A DNA stretch of 64,000 bases from Pseudomonadota bacterium (GCA_021793575.1 JAJYSM010000003.1:1-64000); one strand, 5' to 3'; numbered from the stretch's first letter, positions 41,401 to 52,417 are shown. Translations and numbers: made by a program. Notes: generated by a model not told the origin, from the sequence alone.

Positions 41401-41805
41401 GACAAGCGCCGCGTCACCTACCAGCTCCTCACCGGGCAGACCCCCGCGAAAGATCGCGGCGCGCTGGTGAAGCGCTTCCAGAGCGGCGCCGTGCCGGTGT
41501 TCCTGATCAGCCTGAAGGCCGGCGGCGTCGGCCTCAACCTCACCGCCGCCGACACCGTGATCCACTACGACCCGTGGTGGAACCCGGCGGTGGAGGCGCA
41601 GGCCACCGACCGCGCCCACCGCATCGGCCAGGACAAGCCGGTGTTCGTCTACCGGCTGATCTGCGCCGGCACGGTGGAGGAAAAAATCCAGGCCATGCAG
41701 GGGCGCAAGGCCGAACTCGCCCGCGCCGTGCTCGAAGGCGGCGGCGCCACCCGGCAGCTGCGTTTCGACGAGGGCGACCTGGCGGAGCTGTTTGCGCCGC
41801 TGTGA
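38404..41805 (+). CDS. SNF2-family DEAD/DEAH helicase with N-terminal SWIM zinc finger
   Basis: CDCSCPVGLDCKHAAAL SWIM motif; ILADDMGLGKTVQVLAHIL; LVLDEAQAIKN; MTGTPLENHLGELW; ISLKAGGVGLNLTAADTVIHYDPWWNPAVEAQATDRAHRIGQ. Confidence 0.95.
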   Translation: MPLMMSTLTLQEVLDQRAWEDTFDDRTFARAAVYYRKGHVVELRHQPGERVNVLIGAVRGSQRQPYRCTIQLQVANDQLSLDCDCSCPVGLDCKHAAALMMMATATPCEFWPGGPAPVPAPGWMKTPKTAPTARPPDELAEWTRWLRQLERLRQPELEAQPERQFGVLLRAHQHGTPPGLLVNPAWLRPGLSTSGKAKPGGNLVDPQPLRLDPRHGPVPTPPGGWPPEVVPALALLLQEQHSQAVGQSWIAVHAAYQESALATVLAHYPAYHERGAVPLSRGEPLPLQLQWSDQADGSQRLQATVMAGSGVQLLRGHRLWYVLPKPRQFGLVKGDAGLIAALDEAPPLLPEQVPALRHLLQQSTGTTLPPPNERAPLQVINAPPVPVLQLRMLNTVPARGKPAVALGIARLAFDYDAIRLPADTPQRHVRRLHGSRVLEIHRQLTAEAQAEQRLQRAGLNAVGWHSDSRGISSRLTRPDDLLLQPHPNQAALPASAWQPVLEQLAADGFRIEYADDFPRQRQVAIEQWHADVQAAGQHWFDVSLGIDVAGERIDLLPLLRRMLNDPAFPRVAPAREKKDASWRIALDEIRSVEIPLSRLRALIEPLLEWLEGDGALRLHRTRADALLAMADSTQLSWRGGELLRAQLDLLPTASRDARAPKGFKATLRPYQREGLAWLDFLGAAGLGGILADDMGLGKTVQVLAHILGEKQRGRLGQPALVVAPTSLVGNWRDEAARFAPALKVLVIHGADRADRYDAIAAHDLVITTYPLLPRDREQLLAQRFALLVLDEAQAIKNASSQAAQVVREIPATRRLAMTGTPLENHLGELWAQFDAVEPGLLGSQRQFVKLYRTPIEKHADADRQQRLNRRIGPLLLRRRKDDVLTDLPAKTEIVRMLELAGDQRALYETLRLAQHERVQQAVRERGLAQSGIIVLDALLKLRQACCDPRLVKLASAKKIQASAKLDALLELLDGLLGEGRRVLLFSQFTEMLALIETALDKRRVTYQLLTGQTPAKDRGALVKRFQSGAVPVFLISLKAGGVGLNLTAADTVIHYDPWWNPAVEAQATDRAHRIGQDKPVFVYRLICAGTVEEKIQAMQGRKAELARAVLEGGGATRQLRFDEGDLAELFAPL

Positions 41806-41839
41806 TCATGGCGACCATGATCCGCCGAGCACCGCCGCC

Positions 41840-42289
41840 ATGGCCCGGGCCGAATCAGCGAAACCAGTCGCAGCCACCGTCCACTGGTTCAAGCTCACCC
41901 TCAACGGCATCCGGCCACTGATCCGACGCCGCATCGAACTGCTCAGCGACGCCAGCTTCCGGGATCTGCACGGCGCCATCCACGACGCCATGGGCTGGGA
42001 AGACATGTACCTGCACGAGTTCCGCATCGGCCTGCTGCACGACAGCGTGCGCATCGGCATCCCGCTGGACGACGGCTCAGGCCGGTTCGATGACACCTGC
42101 CTCGCCGGTGGGAAGGTGCCGATCGCCACCCACTTCGCCGCACCGGGCGCGCGCCGCGTCTACCTCTACGACTTCGGCGACGACTGGAGCCAGCAGGTGC
42201 GGCTCGAAGCGAGCCTGCCGCACGAGGCCGGGGTGCGATACCCGAGCTTTCAGCCAGTGACCCTCGCAAACGCAACGCGTCAATCGTGA
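41840..42289 (+). pseudogene. pRiA4b ORF-3 family protein, apparently C-terminally truncated
   Basis: WFKLTLNGIRPLIRRRIELLSDASFRDLHGAIHDAMGWEDMYLHEFRIG...YLYDFGDDWSQQVRLEASLP, then stops where family members usually continue with a CPPED-like segment. Confidence 0.7.
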
Positions 42290-42783
42290 GACTTGGCCAC
42301 CACGCTGCCATCGTTCGGATCGACCAGCAGATCGACGTCGTCGCCTCGCGCAGTCTTGGCGTCAGCGCGCCACAGACCGCCATCGAACTCCACCTCCTTG
42401 ACGTTCTGATAGCCCGCCGCAGCCAGCTTGGCCTTGACCTCGTCTGCGTTGAGTCTGGACGGCGCATCGGCCGGATATACCCTGCCGTTGACCGGGCCGA
42501 CCGCGAGCTTGGACCATGTCTTGTTGCCGCCGCGGGCCTTGCTGCGCCATACACCGCCCTTGAACTCCAGGCCCTTCACTTCCTTGTAGCCGGCGCTGGC
42601 GATCGCGCTTTTGATGGCGTCCTCGCTCAACGCTCCAGCGGGCGGTCGGGTTGTCCACGTGGTCACCGTGGTAGTGGTCTGGATGGCGCGTGTGGTCGCT
42701 TGTGCGGCGGCAGGAACAGCCTGCGCCAGGGTAACCGAGCAAACCGACAATCCAATCAACAGGGGAAGCATGCGCTTGATCAT
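42280..42783 (-). CDS. Secreted protein with two tandem PepSY-like repeats
   Basis: Signal peptide; LSEDAIKSAIASAGYKEVKGLEFKGGVWRSKA and LNADEVKAKLAAAGYQNVKEVEFDGGLWRADA are internal repeats. Confidence 0.8.
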   Translation of the reverse strand: MIKRMLPLLIGLSVCSVTLAQAVPAAAQATTRAIQTTTTVTTWTTRPPAGALSEDAIKSAIASAGYKEVKGLEFKGGVWRSKARGGNKTWSKLAVGPVNGRVYPADAPSRLNADEVKAKLAAAGYQNVKEVEFDGGLWRADAKTARGDDVDLLVDPNDGSVVAKSHD

Positions 42784-43382
42784 GGTGAAGTCCTTCTGGT
42801 GCTAGTTCGAAATAGTGTCGCCAGCTTGCGCGGGCGTCGTTCAAAACCGGTGTGCGTAGGCGGCTGATACTCAGCGCCGACTCACCCAGTCGCATGGAAC
42901 CATCATGTCCGGAACGACGGCGTGAAAACGCGCGCACCCCGCAGCGCCGCCTGGACGCGCGGCTGCAAGGCTGCCGTTGTCGCAGCGCGCGAATTCAACT
43001 CGCCGCCGCCGTCCGCTCCTGGCCTTGGGTGGCCCTTGCGGCTCCGCTGACGGCCCGGTGTTCCGCTCAACTGCACCGATCTGCCCACTGCGTAGCCGAA
43101 CCACGATTGGCCATCCATACGCATCGACCAACCCGGATGGATGCATGGCCGTGATCCGTCCACGGTGGATGTAAAACTGGTCCACTCCGCGTTCGGCATC
43201 TCCACGAGCTGACAAAACCGGGCCATCAACAAGCTGGCCTGGTCAGCGCTCGACCTCCGCCCGGTCGCCCGGTGTTTGCTGAGCGCGGGCGCATGATCCC
43301 GAAGCCGAAGGGCATCGGCCATCCAGCGCTCCGGCATCGCTTGCTTGCTCAAGCCACGCTCGGCGCGAACGGCATAGGTGTC

Positions 43383-43473
43383 AAGTCCCGGTGGGATGAT
43401 CATCCGTCTGTACTGCCATTGCTGCGGTGGACAGCAGCACAGCGCACGCACCCAAAATAAGTTTCGTTTTCAT
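43383..43473 (-). pseudogene. Possible decayed secreted-protein gene (signal peptide followed by early stop)
   Basis: Minus strand encodes MKTKLILGACAVLLSTAAMAVQTDDHPTGT* (30 aa); protein-like reading continues in other frames further 3'. Confidence 0.35.
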
Positions 43474-43937
43474 GAAATGTCCCTCGCGAATGCCGAGCTT
43501 GTGGCGGCACCACAGGTCAAAGACAGCGGCAGATGTCTGCGCACGCACTCACCCGCAGGCGAGGCCGTACTCAAGGCATGGCTACTGTGGATGCAGCATG
43601 GTGAGCCGCCGACGCGCGGCTCCGCTCGCCGCTCAGCGTCATGGCTTGTGGCTCATGCGTCGTGGGGGACGCCGTCGACTGCGCGCCGTGCTCCGGCAAC
43701 GCCGGGTACGGCGGCCAGCCCGGCGACGGCGAAGCGCTTGATGACGCGCTCCACCAGGGAACGTATCGCGCACAGGCTGCGCGCGATCAGGCGCTGACTG
43801 AGGCTTCGTTCACATGCAGGTGAACCAGAATCTATGCAACGGGAGTCGAACGCGATGATCCTTGGCGCCCACAGCACCGGCTTCAGTCTGCGACGCATGA
43901 CGCTCTTCTCCTGCCTGGCGCCGGAGTCTCGAACGCT

Positions 43938-43977
43938 ACAGACAAGCACGGGCGCCGAGGCGCCCGTGCTTGTCTGT
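43938..43977. terminator. Perfect 19-bp hairpin downstream of glnA
   Basis: ACAGACAAGCACGGGCGCC-ga-GGCGCCCGTGCTTGTCTGT between the glnA stop and the decayed region. Confidence 0.7.
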
Positions 43978-43996
43978 CCTCGCGCTGTCGCCGCGA

Positions 43997-45406
43997 TCAG
44001 ATCGCGTAGTACATCTGAAACTCCAGCGGGTGCGTGCTGGCGCGGTAGCGGGTGACTTCCTTCATCTTCACTTCGATGTAAGCGTCGATGAAGTCATCGG
44101 TGAACACACCGCCGGCCTTGAGGAAGTCGCGATCCTTGTCCAGCGCCTCCAGCGCCTGGTCGAGGCTGGAGCACACCTGCGGAATGTTCTTCTCCTCTTC
44201 CGGCGGCAGGTCGTACAGATCCTTGTCAGCCGGCGCGCCGGGGTCGATCTTGTTGAGGATGCCGTCGAGGCCAGCCATCATCAGCGCGGTGAAGGTGAGG
44301 TAGCCGGACTGCATCGGATCGGGGAAGCGCACCTCGATGCGCCGACCCTTGGGGCTGGCCACGTACGGGATGCGGCAGCTGGCCGAGCGGTTGCGCGCGG
44401 AGTACGCCAGCATCACCGGCGCCTCGAAGCCCGGCACCAGCCGCTTGTAGCTGTTGGTGGTGGAGTTGGCGAACGCGTTGATCGCCTTGGCATGCTTGAA
44501 GATGCCGCCGATGTACCACAGCGCGGTCTGCGACAGGCCGCCGTAGAGGTCGCCGGCGAACAGGTTGGTGCCGTCCTTGGACAGCGACTGGTGCACGTGC
44601 ATGCCGCTGCCGTTGTCGCCGACGATCGGCTTGGGCATGAAGGTGACGGTCTTGCCGTTCTGGTGCGCCACGTTCTTCACCACGTACTTCATGGTGATCA
44701 GCTCGTCGGCCTTCTTCACCAGCGTGTTGAACTTGACGCCGATCTCGCACTGGCCGGCGTTGGCCACTTCGTGATGGTGCACTTCGACCGTCTGGCCGAG
44801 CGATTCGAGCACTTTGCACATGTCGGCGCGCAGGTCGCCCAGCGAATCGACCGGGCTGACCGGAAAATAGCCGCCCTTCACGCCCGGCCGGTGGCCGCTG
44901 TTGCCTTCGTCGTACTTGTTGCGCGAGGACCAGGCCGCTTCCTCAGACTCGATCTCGTAGAACACGCGGCCCATGTCGTTCTGCCAGCGCACCGAGTCGA
45001 AGATGAAGAATTCCGGCTCCGGACCGAAGTACGCGGTGTCGGCGATCCCGGTGGATTTGAGGAACGCCTCGCCGCGCTTGGCGATCGAGCGCGGGTCGCG
45101 ACCATAGGCCTGCATGGTGCTCGGCTCCAGCACGTCGCAGTGCACGATCAGCTGGGTGTGCGAGCTGAACGGATCCAGGTGCGCGGTCGCCGGATCGGGC
45201 AGCAACACCATGTCCGACTCGTTGATGCCCTTCCAGCCGGTGATCGACGAGCCGTCGAACATCTTGCCGTCCTCGAACGTCGACTCGTCGATGGCGTGCG
45301 CCGGAAAGGTGACGTGGTGGTGCACGCCGAGCATGTCGGCAAAGCGGAAGTCGACAAACTCGACCTCGTGTTCCTGAATCAGATCGAGCACTTTCTTGGC
45401 GGACAT
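43997..45406 (-). CDS. glnA: Type I glutamine synthetase
   Basis: [75 protein letters not shown]; adenylylation-site region [20 protein letters not shown]. Confidence 0.97.
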   Translation of the reverse strand: MSAKKVLDLIQEHEVEFVDFRFADMLGVHHHVTFPAHAIDESTFEDGKMFDGSSITGWKGINESDMVLLPDPATAHLDPFSSHTQLIVHCDVLEPSTMQAYGRDPRSIAKRGEAFLKSTGIADTAYFGPEPEFFIFDSVRWQNDMGRVFYEIESEEAAWSSRNKYDEGNSGHRPGVKGGYFPVSPVDSLGDLRADMCKVLESLGQTVEVHHHEVANAGQCEIGVKFNTLVKKADELITMKYVVKNVAHQNGKTVTFMPKPIVGDNGSGMHVHQSLSKDGTNLFAGDLYGGLSQTALWYIGGIFKHAKAINAFANSTTNSYKRLVPGFEAPVMLAYSARNRSASCRIPYVASPKGRRIEVRFPDPMQSGYLTFTALMMAGLDGILNKIDPGAPADKDLYDLPPEEEKNIPQVCSSLDQALEALDKDRDFLKAGGVFTDDFIDAYIEVKMKEVTRYRASTHPLEFQMYYAI

Positions 45407-45440
45407 AACGCAACCTCGGACGTGGGTGATAGCCGGTTTT

Positions 45441-45456
45441 AGCAAGCCTCATGCCA
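45441..45456 (-). promoter_or_regulatory. Sigma-54 (RpoN) promoter of glnA
   Basis: Minus strand TGGCATGAGGCTTGCT: GG-N10-GC spacing, full match to TGGCAYR-N4-TTGCW, 34 bp upstream of the glnA start. Confidence 0.85.
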
Positions 45457-45550
45457 TAACGTGAAAGCGCGGGGCCACAGGCCGTGACGCTTCGGAACCG
45501 CGCCGCGGGCTTGGCCTGTCGCATCATGCTCGGGCAATTTCAGGATAGTT

Positions 45551-45567
45551 TGCACCAAATTGTGGCG
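45551..45567. promoter_or_regulatory. NtrC-like enhancer site upstream of glnA
   Basis: TGCACCAAATTGTGGCG: left half perfect, right half partial versus TGCACCA-N3-TGGTGCA; about 95 bp upstream of the sigma-54 promoter. Confidence 0.6.
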
Positions 45568-45621
45568 TCGCGACCACACGGCCAACAGCGGGTTCGCGCA
45601 ACTGGCACGAACCCGCCGCGA

Positions 45622-46983
45622 TCACGCCTCGTAGGCGCTCTCGCCATGCGAGCTGATATCCAGCCCCTCGCGCTCGGCCTCGGCGCTGACGCGCAGTCCG
45701 AACACCTGCTTGACGATGAAGTAGGCGAGCAGCGAAACCCCGCCGCTCCACGCCAGGGTGATGCCCACGCCGAGCGCCTGCACGCCGACCTGCTGCGCCA
45801 TCGTGGTGATGCCGGCGCCGAAGCCGGTGCCGCCCAGGATCGGCGCGCTGAACACGCCGGTCAGGATCGCCCCGAGGATGCCGCCGACGCCGTGCACGCC
45901 GAACACGTCGAGCGCGTCGTCCGCCTTGAGGATCTTCTTCAGCCCGGTCACGCCCCAGACGCACGCCGCGCTGGCCAGCGCGCCGATGGCGATGGCGCCC
46001 ATCGGGCCGACCGTGCCGCAGGCCGGGGTGATGGCGACCAGTCCCGCCACGGCGCCGGAGGCGCCGCCCACCATCGAGGGCTTGCCCTTGGTGATGGCCT
46101 CGACCGCCAGCCACGACAGCACCGCCGCCGCCGTCGCCACCATCGTGTTGATGAAGGCCAGCCCCGCGCCGCCGTTGGCCTCCAGGTTGGAGCCGGCATT
46201 GAAGCCGAACCAGCCCACCCACAGCAGCGACGCGCCGATCATGGTGAAGGTCACGCTGTGCGGCTTCATCGACTCGCGGCCCAGGCCGAGGCGCGGCCCG
46301 AGCATGTAGGCGCCGACCAGGCCGGCGATACCGGCGTTGATGTGCACCACCGTGCCGCCGGCGAAATCCAGCACGCCCCTGGCGAACATGAAACCGCTCG
46401 GCCCGTACCACACCATGTGGGCGATCGGCAGATAGGCGAAGGTGAACCACAGCGCGGTGAACGCCAGCACCGCGCGGAAGCGCACCCGCTCGGCCAGCGC
46501 GCCGACGATCAGCGCACAGGTGATGCCGGCAAAGGTGGCCTGGAACATCACGAACACGTATTCCGGCAGGCCCACGCCGGCGCTGAAGGTAGCCGCCAGC
46601 GAGTCCTTGGTGATGCCCTTGAGGAAGAGTTTGTCGAAATTGCCGATGAAGGCATTGCCGCCGTTGAACGCCAGCGTGTAGCCGTAGATCACCCACAGCA
46701 CCACGATCATCGAGAACACCGTCATCACCTGCATCAGCATCGACAGCACGTTCTTGGAGCGCAACAGACCGCCGTAGAACAGCGCCAGCCCCGGCACCGT
46801 CATCATCAACACCAGCAACGTGGAGGTCAGCATCCACGCCACATCGCCCTTGTGCATCACCAGCGGTGGCGCCGCCACGGCGGCCTGCGCCCACGCCAGC
46901 GGCGCGAGCAGACTCAGCAGCAGGCCGATGGCGAGGATGGCCCAGCCCTTGCGCATGTCACGAAACAACTTGATGTCTTTCAT
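45622..46983 (-). CDS. amtB: Ammonium transporter
   Basis: MTVPGLALFYGGLLRSKNVLSMLMQ; DFAGGTVVHINAGIAGLVGA; FGVHGVGGILGAILTGVF. Confidence 0.96.
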   Translation of the reverse strand: MKDIKLFRDMRKGWAILAIGLLLSLLAPLAWAQAAVAAPPLVMHKGDVAWMLTSTLLVLMMTVPGLALFYGGLLRSKNVLSMLMQVMTVFSMIVVLWVIYGYTLAFNGGNAFIGNFDKLFLKGITKDSLAATFSAGVGLPEYVFVMFQATFAGITCALIVGALAERVRFRAVLAFTALWFTFAYLPIAHMVWYGPSGFMFARGVLDFAGGTVVHINAGIAGLVGAYMLGPRLGLGRESMKPHSVTFTMIGASLLWVGWFGFNAGSNLEANGGAGLAFINTMVATAAAVLSWLAVEAITKGKPSMVGGASGAVAGLVAITPACGTVGPMGAIAIGALASAACVWGVTGLKKILKADDALDVFGVHGVGGILGAILTGVFSAPILGGTGFGAGITTMAQQVGVQALGVGITLAWSGGVSLLAYFIVKQVFGLRVSAEAEREGLDISSHGESAYEA

Positions 46984-47004
46984 GGAAACCTCACGGGATT
47001 CGAG

Positions 47005-48679
<1,675 letters not shown>

Positions 48680-48943
48680 CACGGGCCTCCTGCAACCGCT
48701 TCGGTTTGGAGGCTGAAAAAGTGGGCGCTGCCTGGTGCAGGTCTGGCCGATGAACATCCTGTGGCTGCGGCGGCGCGAATGGCGCGGGAGACTGCTGCCT
48801 TGATCGACCGGCACACAGACACAGCGGACACATCCGCAACCTTCGCCGGCATATCGGCATTGACGAACGGAGGCACAGACAAGGGTCGTACATCGCTTCA
48901 TCGACTTGGCTCCAGTTGAGATCAGGAGTAGCTCGATGGGTTT

Positions 48944-48959
48944 AGCAAGACCGGTGCCA
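48944..48959 (-). promoter_or_regulatory. Sigma-54 promoter upstream of porin-glnK-amtB
   Basis: Minus strand TGGCACCGGTCTTGCT, exact GG-N10-GC spacing, about 265 bp upstream of the porin start. Confidence 0.75.
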
Positions 48960-49052
48960 TGCAATTACATTAATGAATACAATACGTTGGGTTGAACCAG
49001 TGGCCCGACTCATGCTGCATTGCATCATTCAAGAGCAAGAGGCTGAGCGATT

Positions 49053-49092
49053 TGCACCAAACCCGCCAACCGGAAAGTGGAGCGGATGCACC
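49053..49092. promoter_or_regulatory. Pair of NtrC-like half-sites
   Basis: TTTGCACCAAA (TGCACC at 49053) and GATGCACCGG (TGCACC at 49087), about 100-130 bp upstream of the sigma-54 element. Confidence 0.5.
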
Positions 49093-49195
49093 GGTCTGCC
49101 GATTGCCCACGGAATAATCATGCCGTGCCGCGCAGGCAGTAAACTGCTGCGCTTTGCCGTAACCCTCGCGCCATCTACCCCGGACCCGCCAACCC

Positions 49196-49996
49196 GTGAG
49201 CGATCTCATTCGCGTCATCCTGCTCGGCATCATCGAAGGCATCACCGAGTTCCTGCCCATCTCCAGCACCGGACATTTGCTGATCGCCGAAAAATTCGGC
49301 CTCGGCGCGCGTTCGGATCTGTTCAACGTGGGCATCCAGGCGGGCGCGATCCTGGCGGTAACGATGGTGTACTGGTCGCGCATCTGGCAGTTGTTCACGC
49401 AGTGGCGCGTGCCGGCCAACCGCGATTACCTGCTGAAGCTGTTCGTCAGCTTCATGATCACCAGCGCGATCGGTGCGGTGGTGGTCATGCATTTCCACTT
49501 CAAGCTGCCCGCCACGGTGACCCCGATCGCGTGGGCGCTGGTGCTCGGCGGCGTGTGGATGATCGCGGCCGAACAGCTGGCCGCGCGCCAGCCCGATCGC
49601 AGCGAAGTCACCTGGCGAGTGGCGATCCTGGTCGGCATCGCGCAGATGGTGGCCGGTATCTTTCCCGGCACCTCGCGCTCGTCGGCGACCATCTTCACCG
49701 CCATGCTGGCGGGTACCAGCAACCGCGCCGCGGCCACCGAGTTCGCTTTCCTGGTGGGCATCCCCACCATGTACGCCGCCACCGGCTACGAGCTGCTGAA
49801 AGTGCTCAAGGACGGCGGCGCGGCCAGCGAGGACTGGACCGCGCTGGCGGTGGGCTTCGTGGTCTCGGCGATCGTCGCGTTCATCGCCATCAAGTGGCTG
49901 CTCGGCTATATCCGCAGCCACCGTTTCACCGCGTTCTCGATCTACCGCATCGCGCTCGGTATCGCGCTGCTGTGGCTGATGCCGGCAGGCGCGTAA
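49196..49996 (+). CDS. uppP: Undecaprenyl-diphosphate phosphatase
   Basis: GTG start; GIIEGITEFLPISSTGHLLIAE and FPGTSRSSATIFTAMLAG signatures. Confidence 0.96.
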   Translation: MSDLIRVILLGIIEGITEFLPISSTGHLLIAEKFGLGARSDLFNVGIQAGAILAVTMVYWSRIWQLFTQWRVPANRDYLLKLFVSFMITSAIGAVVVMHFHFKLPATVTPIAWALVLGGVWMIAAEQLAARQPDRSEVTWRVAILVGIAQMVAGIFPGTSRSSATIFTAMLAGTSNRAAATEFAFLVGIPTMYAATGYELLKVLKDGGAASEDWTALAVGFVVSAIVAFIAIKWLLGYIRSHRFTAFSIYRIALGIALLWLMPAGA

Positions 49997-50023
49997 GCCC
50001 GCGCACGGCCGCGCGCTGCAGGC

Positions 50024-51214
50024 TCAGCGTGCCACGATCATCGCGAACCAGCGCCAGCCGCGCACGCGCTCGGTGACCAGCTTGGCGCAGGTCAGCATCG
50101 GCACCGCCAGCAGTGCGCCGGGCACGCCCCACAACCAGCTCCATACCAGCAGCCACAGCAGGATCGCGATCGGGCTCAGGCGCATGCTGCGGCCCTGGAT
50201 CATCGGCGTGATCAGGTTGCCTTCAAGCACCGTGATGGTCGTGAAGGTCAGCGCCGGCAGAAAGGCGTGCAGCGTGGCGTCATGGGTGCTGAGCATGCCG
50301 ACCAGAGCGAGAATGATCGCCGTGCAGATCGCGCCCACGTAGGGAATGAAATTGGCGAACATCGCCACCGTGCCCCACAACAGCGGGTCGGGCATCTTGT
50401 AGACCCACAGCATGGCCGCGGTGAGCGCGCCCAACGCCGCGTTGATCAGCAGCGCCGTGAGCAGGTAGCGCGACACCTCGGTCTGGATACCGCGCACGAT
50501 CACCACCGCGTGCCGCTTGTAGGCAAAGCCCGGGGTGATTTCCACCAGCCGGCGCAGCATCGAGTCGCCGTACACCAAAAAGAAGAACACCAGCAGCATC
50601 ACCCCGAGCACCGCCGCCAGCACCTTGGGTGCGGTCGACACCACGTCCCAGGCGGTGATCGCCACGGCGGCCGGCGCCGCGGCGACGGCGCGCGGGTTCT
50701 GCGTGTTGACCAGACTCTGGGTGGCGCGGTTGGCCGCCTCCAGCGGCTGGGTCATGCTTTTGAGTTTGGGCATGAAGTGGCGGATCGCTGCGGGCGCACC
50801 GTGAAACCAGCCGATCGCCGGCTGCGCCAGCAGGCCGATGCCGCCGCCGATGCCCAGCAGCAGGGCGAGCATCAGTACGCTGGCGCTGAGCCAGCGCGGC
50901 AGATGCCAGCGCGTGCCGGCCGCCACCACCGGGTTCAGCGCCAGGCCCAGGAACGCGGCCAGCACCAAGGGAATCAGCAGCGCGCGGGTCAGCGTGGCCG
51001 TATACATCAGCGCCAGAAACAGCAGCGCGCCGAGCAGCCCGCGCACTGCGCGCAGGTGACGGCGCATGCCGTGTGTGGTCTGCAGTCCGCGCGCCATCTG
51101 CCGCGGCGGATAACCGGGCGCGACCGGTACCAGCACCGCAAGCGGCGGCACCCCGCCGGGTTCCGGCAGGCCCTCGGACGGCGGCACCGACCGCGTTTCG
51201 GGTTCGACGCTCAC
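50024..51214 (-). CDS. AI-2E family transporter
   Basis: LMYTATLTRALLIPLVLAAFLGLALNPVVA; EGNLITPMIQGRSMRLSPIAILLWLLVWSWLWGVPGALLAVP. Confidence 0.92.
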   Translation of the reverse strand: MSVEPETRSVPPSEGLPEPGGVPPLAVLVPVAPGYPPRQMARGLQTTHGMRRHLRAVRGLLGALLFLALMYTATLTRALLIPLVLAAFLGLALNPVVAAGTRWHLPRWLSASVLMLALLLGIGGGIGLLAQPAIGWFHGAPAAIRHFMPKLKSMTQPLEAANRATQSLVNTQNPRAVAAAPAAVAITAWDVVSTAPKVLAAVLGVMLLVFFFLVYGDSMLRRLVEITPGFAYKRHAVVIVRGIQTEVSRYLLTALLINAALGALTAAMLWVYKMPDPLLWGTVAMFANFIPYVGAICTAIILALVGMLSTHDATLHAFLPALTFTTITVLEGNLITPMIQGRSMRLSPIAILLWLLVWSWLWGVPGALLAVPMLTCAKLVTERVRGWRWFAMIVAR

Positions 51215-51552
51215 GGCGCGTCGTCGCCTGCTGGCCGGGTGTCCGCGGGCGACTCGCGGCGGCGTTCGGCGGCGAACGCGGCCGGTCCAAGTTCGGCGAT
51301 CAGCCGGGTGCCGTAGGCGACCGCCTCGGCAAGGCCGCCGCCGAGCAAGGCACCAAAGCCCGGGATACGCAGCGGATGCACGTTCAGCCGGCCCAGCACG
51401 AAGCCGGCGCCGGCCGCAACGCTCACCGTGCCCAGCGGATGCCGCCGGCTGCGCACCAGCAGCGCGGCGGCGGACGGACTCACCGCCAGTCGCGCCGCGC
51501 GCATGCGCAGACGGGCCGTGCGCACCCTGGCCAGCCGTTGAAAGATGCTCAT
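51211..51552 (-). CDS. Hypothetical protein
   Basis: 113 aa with a hydrophobic Gly-rich segment; 4-bp overlaps with both neighbours suggest translational coupling. Confidence 0.7.
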   Translation of the reverse strand: MSIFQRLARVRTARLRMRAARLAVSPSAAALLVRSRRHPLGTVSVAAGAGFVLGRLNVHPLRIPGFGALLGGGLAEAVAYGTRLIAELGPAAFAAERRRESPADTRPAGDDAP

Positions 51553-52031
51553 GTCGACTCCTGCCTGCGGGTGCCGTCGGCCTCGACCCGGTGATCGGCC
51601 GCGCGCACGGTGTCGCGCATCATCGCACCCCATTCGCCGCGGGTGGCAGGCAGGCTCAGCCAGTGCATGCAGCGGCGGAAAAGCAGGATCGATCCGCACA
51701 GAAAGAGCAGCTGCAGCACGCACAGCGCCAGCAGCGCCAGCAACCACGAGCCGAACCACTTGGCCAGCAGCAGGCCGATGAAGGCCAGCACGCTCAGACC
51801 CAGGCCGACGCCGGCCACGGTGGCGGCCAGTCCGGCCAGCAGCATCCACGACACCGCGCTGCGTGCCAGCCCGAGCTCCGCCGCCAGCAGCTGCAGCTGG
51901 GCACTGAACAGTAGCCGCATCGCGCGCAGCAGCTGCGCCAGCTCGTCAAGCAATCCGGGCGGAGGCCCAGACGACGGCGGCGCCGGATTCGGCGCCGTCG
52001 TGTCGCAGCCAGGTTCGACCTGCTCGTGCAT
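51549..52031 (-). CDS. Phage holin family (DUF1469-like) membrane protein
   Basis: LLFSAQLQLLAAELGLARSAVSWMLLAGLAATVAGVGLGLSVLAFIGLLLAKWF; two TM hairpins. Confidence 0.8.
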   Translation of the reverse strand: MHEQVEPGCDTTAPNPAPPSSGPPPGLLDELAQLLRAMRLLFSAQLQLLAAELGLARSAVSWMLLAGLAATVAGVGLGLSVLAFIGLLLAKWFGSWLLALLALCVLQLLFLCGSILLFRRCMHWLSLPATRGEWGAMMRDTVRAADHRVEADGTRRQEST

Positions 52032-52054
52032 GTGCTCCCCCGCGGTGATGTCGC

Positions 52055-52417
52055 TCAACGGCGCAGGATGCGTCCGAGCAGCCAGCCGGCACCGAGCGCG
52101 ATCGCCACCGACTGTACCGGCTTCTCGCGCACATATTCGCGCGCCTGCTCCAGCCACGCATCAGCGCGATCCATGGTGTCGTCGTAGACCTCGCGGCCGC
52201 GCTCACCGAGTTCGGCCGCCTTGTCGGTGGCGCGGTTGGCTACGTCGGCAGCCTTGTCGGTAGCCCGATGCAGGCCTTCCTCGACGTGGTCGGCGGCGCG
52301 ATCGACCGCGTCCCGGGTGCTGCTGACGGCGCTGCTGGTGGCCTGCTTGATCCTCTCGGCGCTCTCGTCGATGCGGCTGCCGGCGAGCGTTTCGGGGGGG
52401 GTGACCTGCTTGTTCAT
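52055..52417 (-). CDS. YqjD/DUF883-like envelope stress protein
   Basis: Heptad-rich helix (DAVDRAADHVEEGLHRATDKAADVANRATDKAAE) plus C-terminal REKPVQSVAIALGAGWLLGRILRR. Confidence 0.85.
   Translation of the reverse strand: MNKQVTPPETLAGSRIDESAERIKQATSSAVSSTRDAVDRAADHVEEGLHRATDKAADVANRATDKAAELGERGREVYDDTMDRADAWLEQAREYVREKPVQSVAIALGAGWLLGRILRR

Noticed and set aside
38332-41619. 1095-aa minus-strand ORF opposite the SNF2 helicase
   Set aside because: Shadow ORF from high GC3; the plus-strand frame has unmistakable SNF2 and SWIM motifs, and the antisense product is low-complexity with no domain.
43653-43949. Possible IS transposase remnant (RSLVERVIKRFAVAGL)
   Set aside because: Only a vague resemblance to transposase C-termini; no inverted repeats or further motifs.
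51549-52031. Holin-family protein as evidence of a prophage
   Set aside because: DUF1469-like proteins are common chromosomal membrane proteins next to YqjD/DUF883; no other phage genes present.
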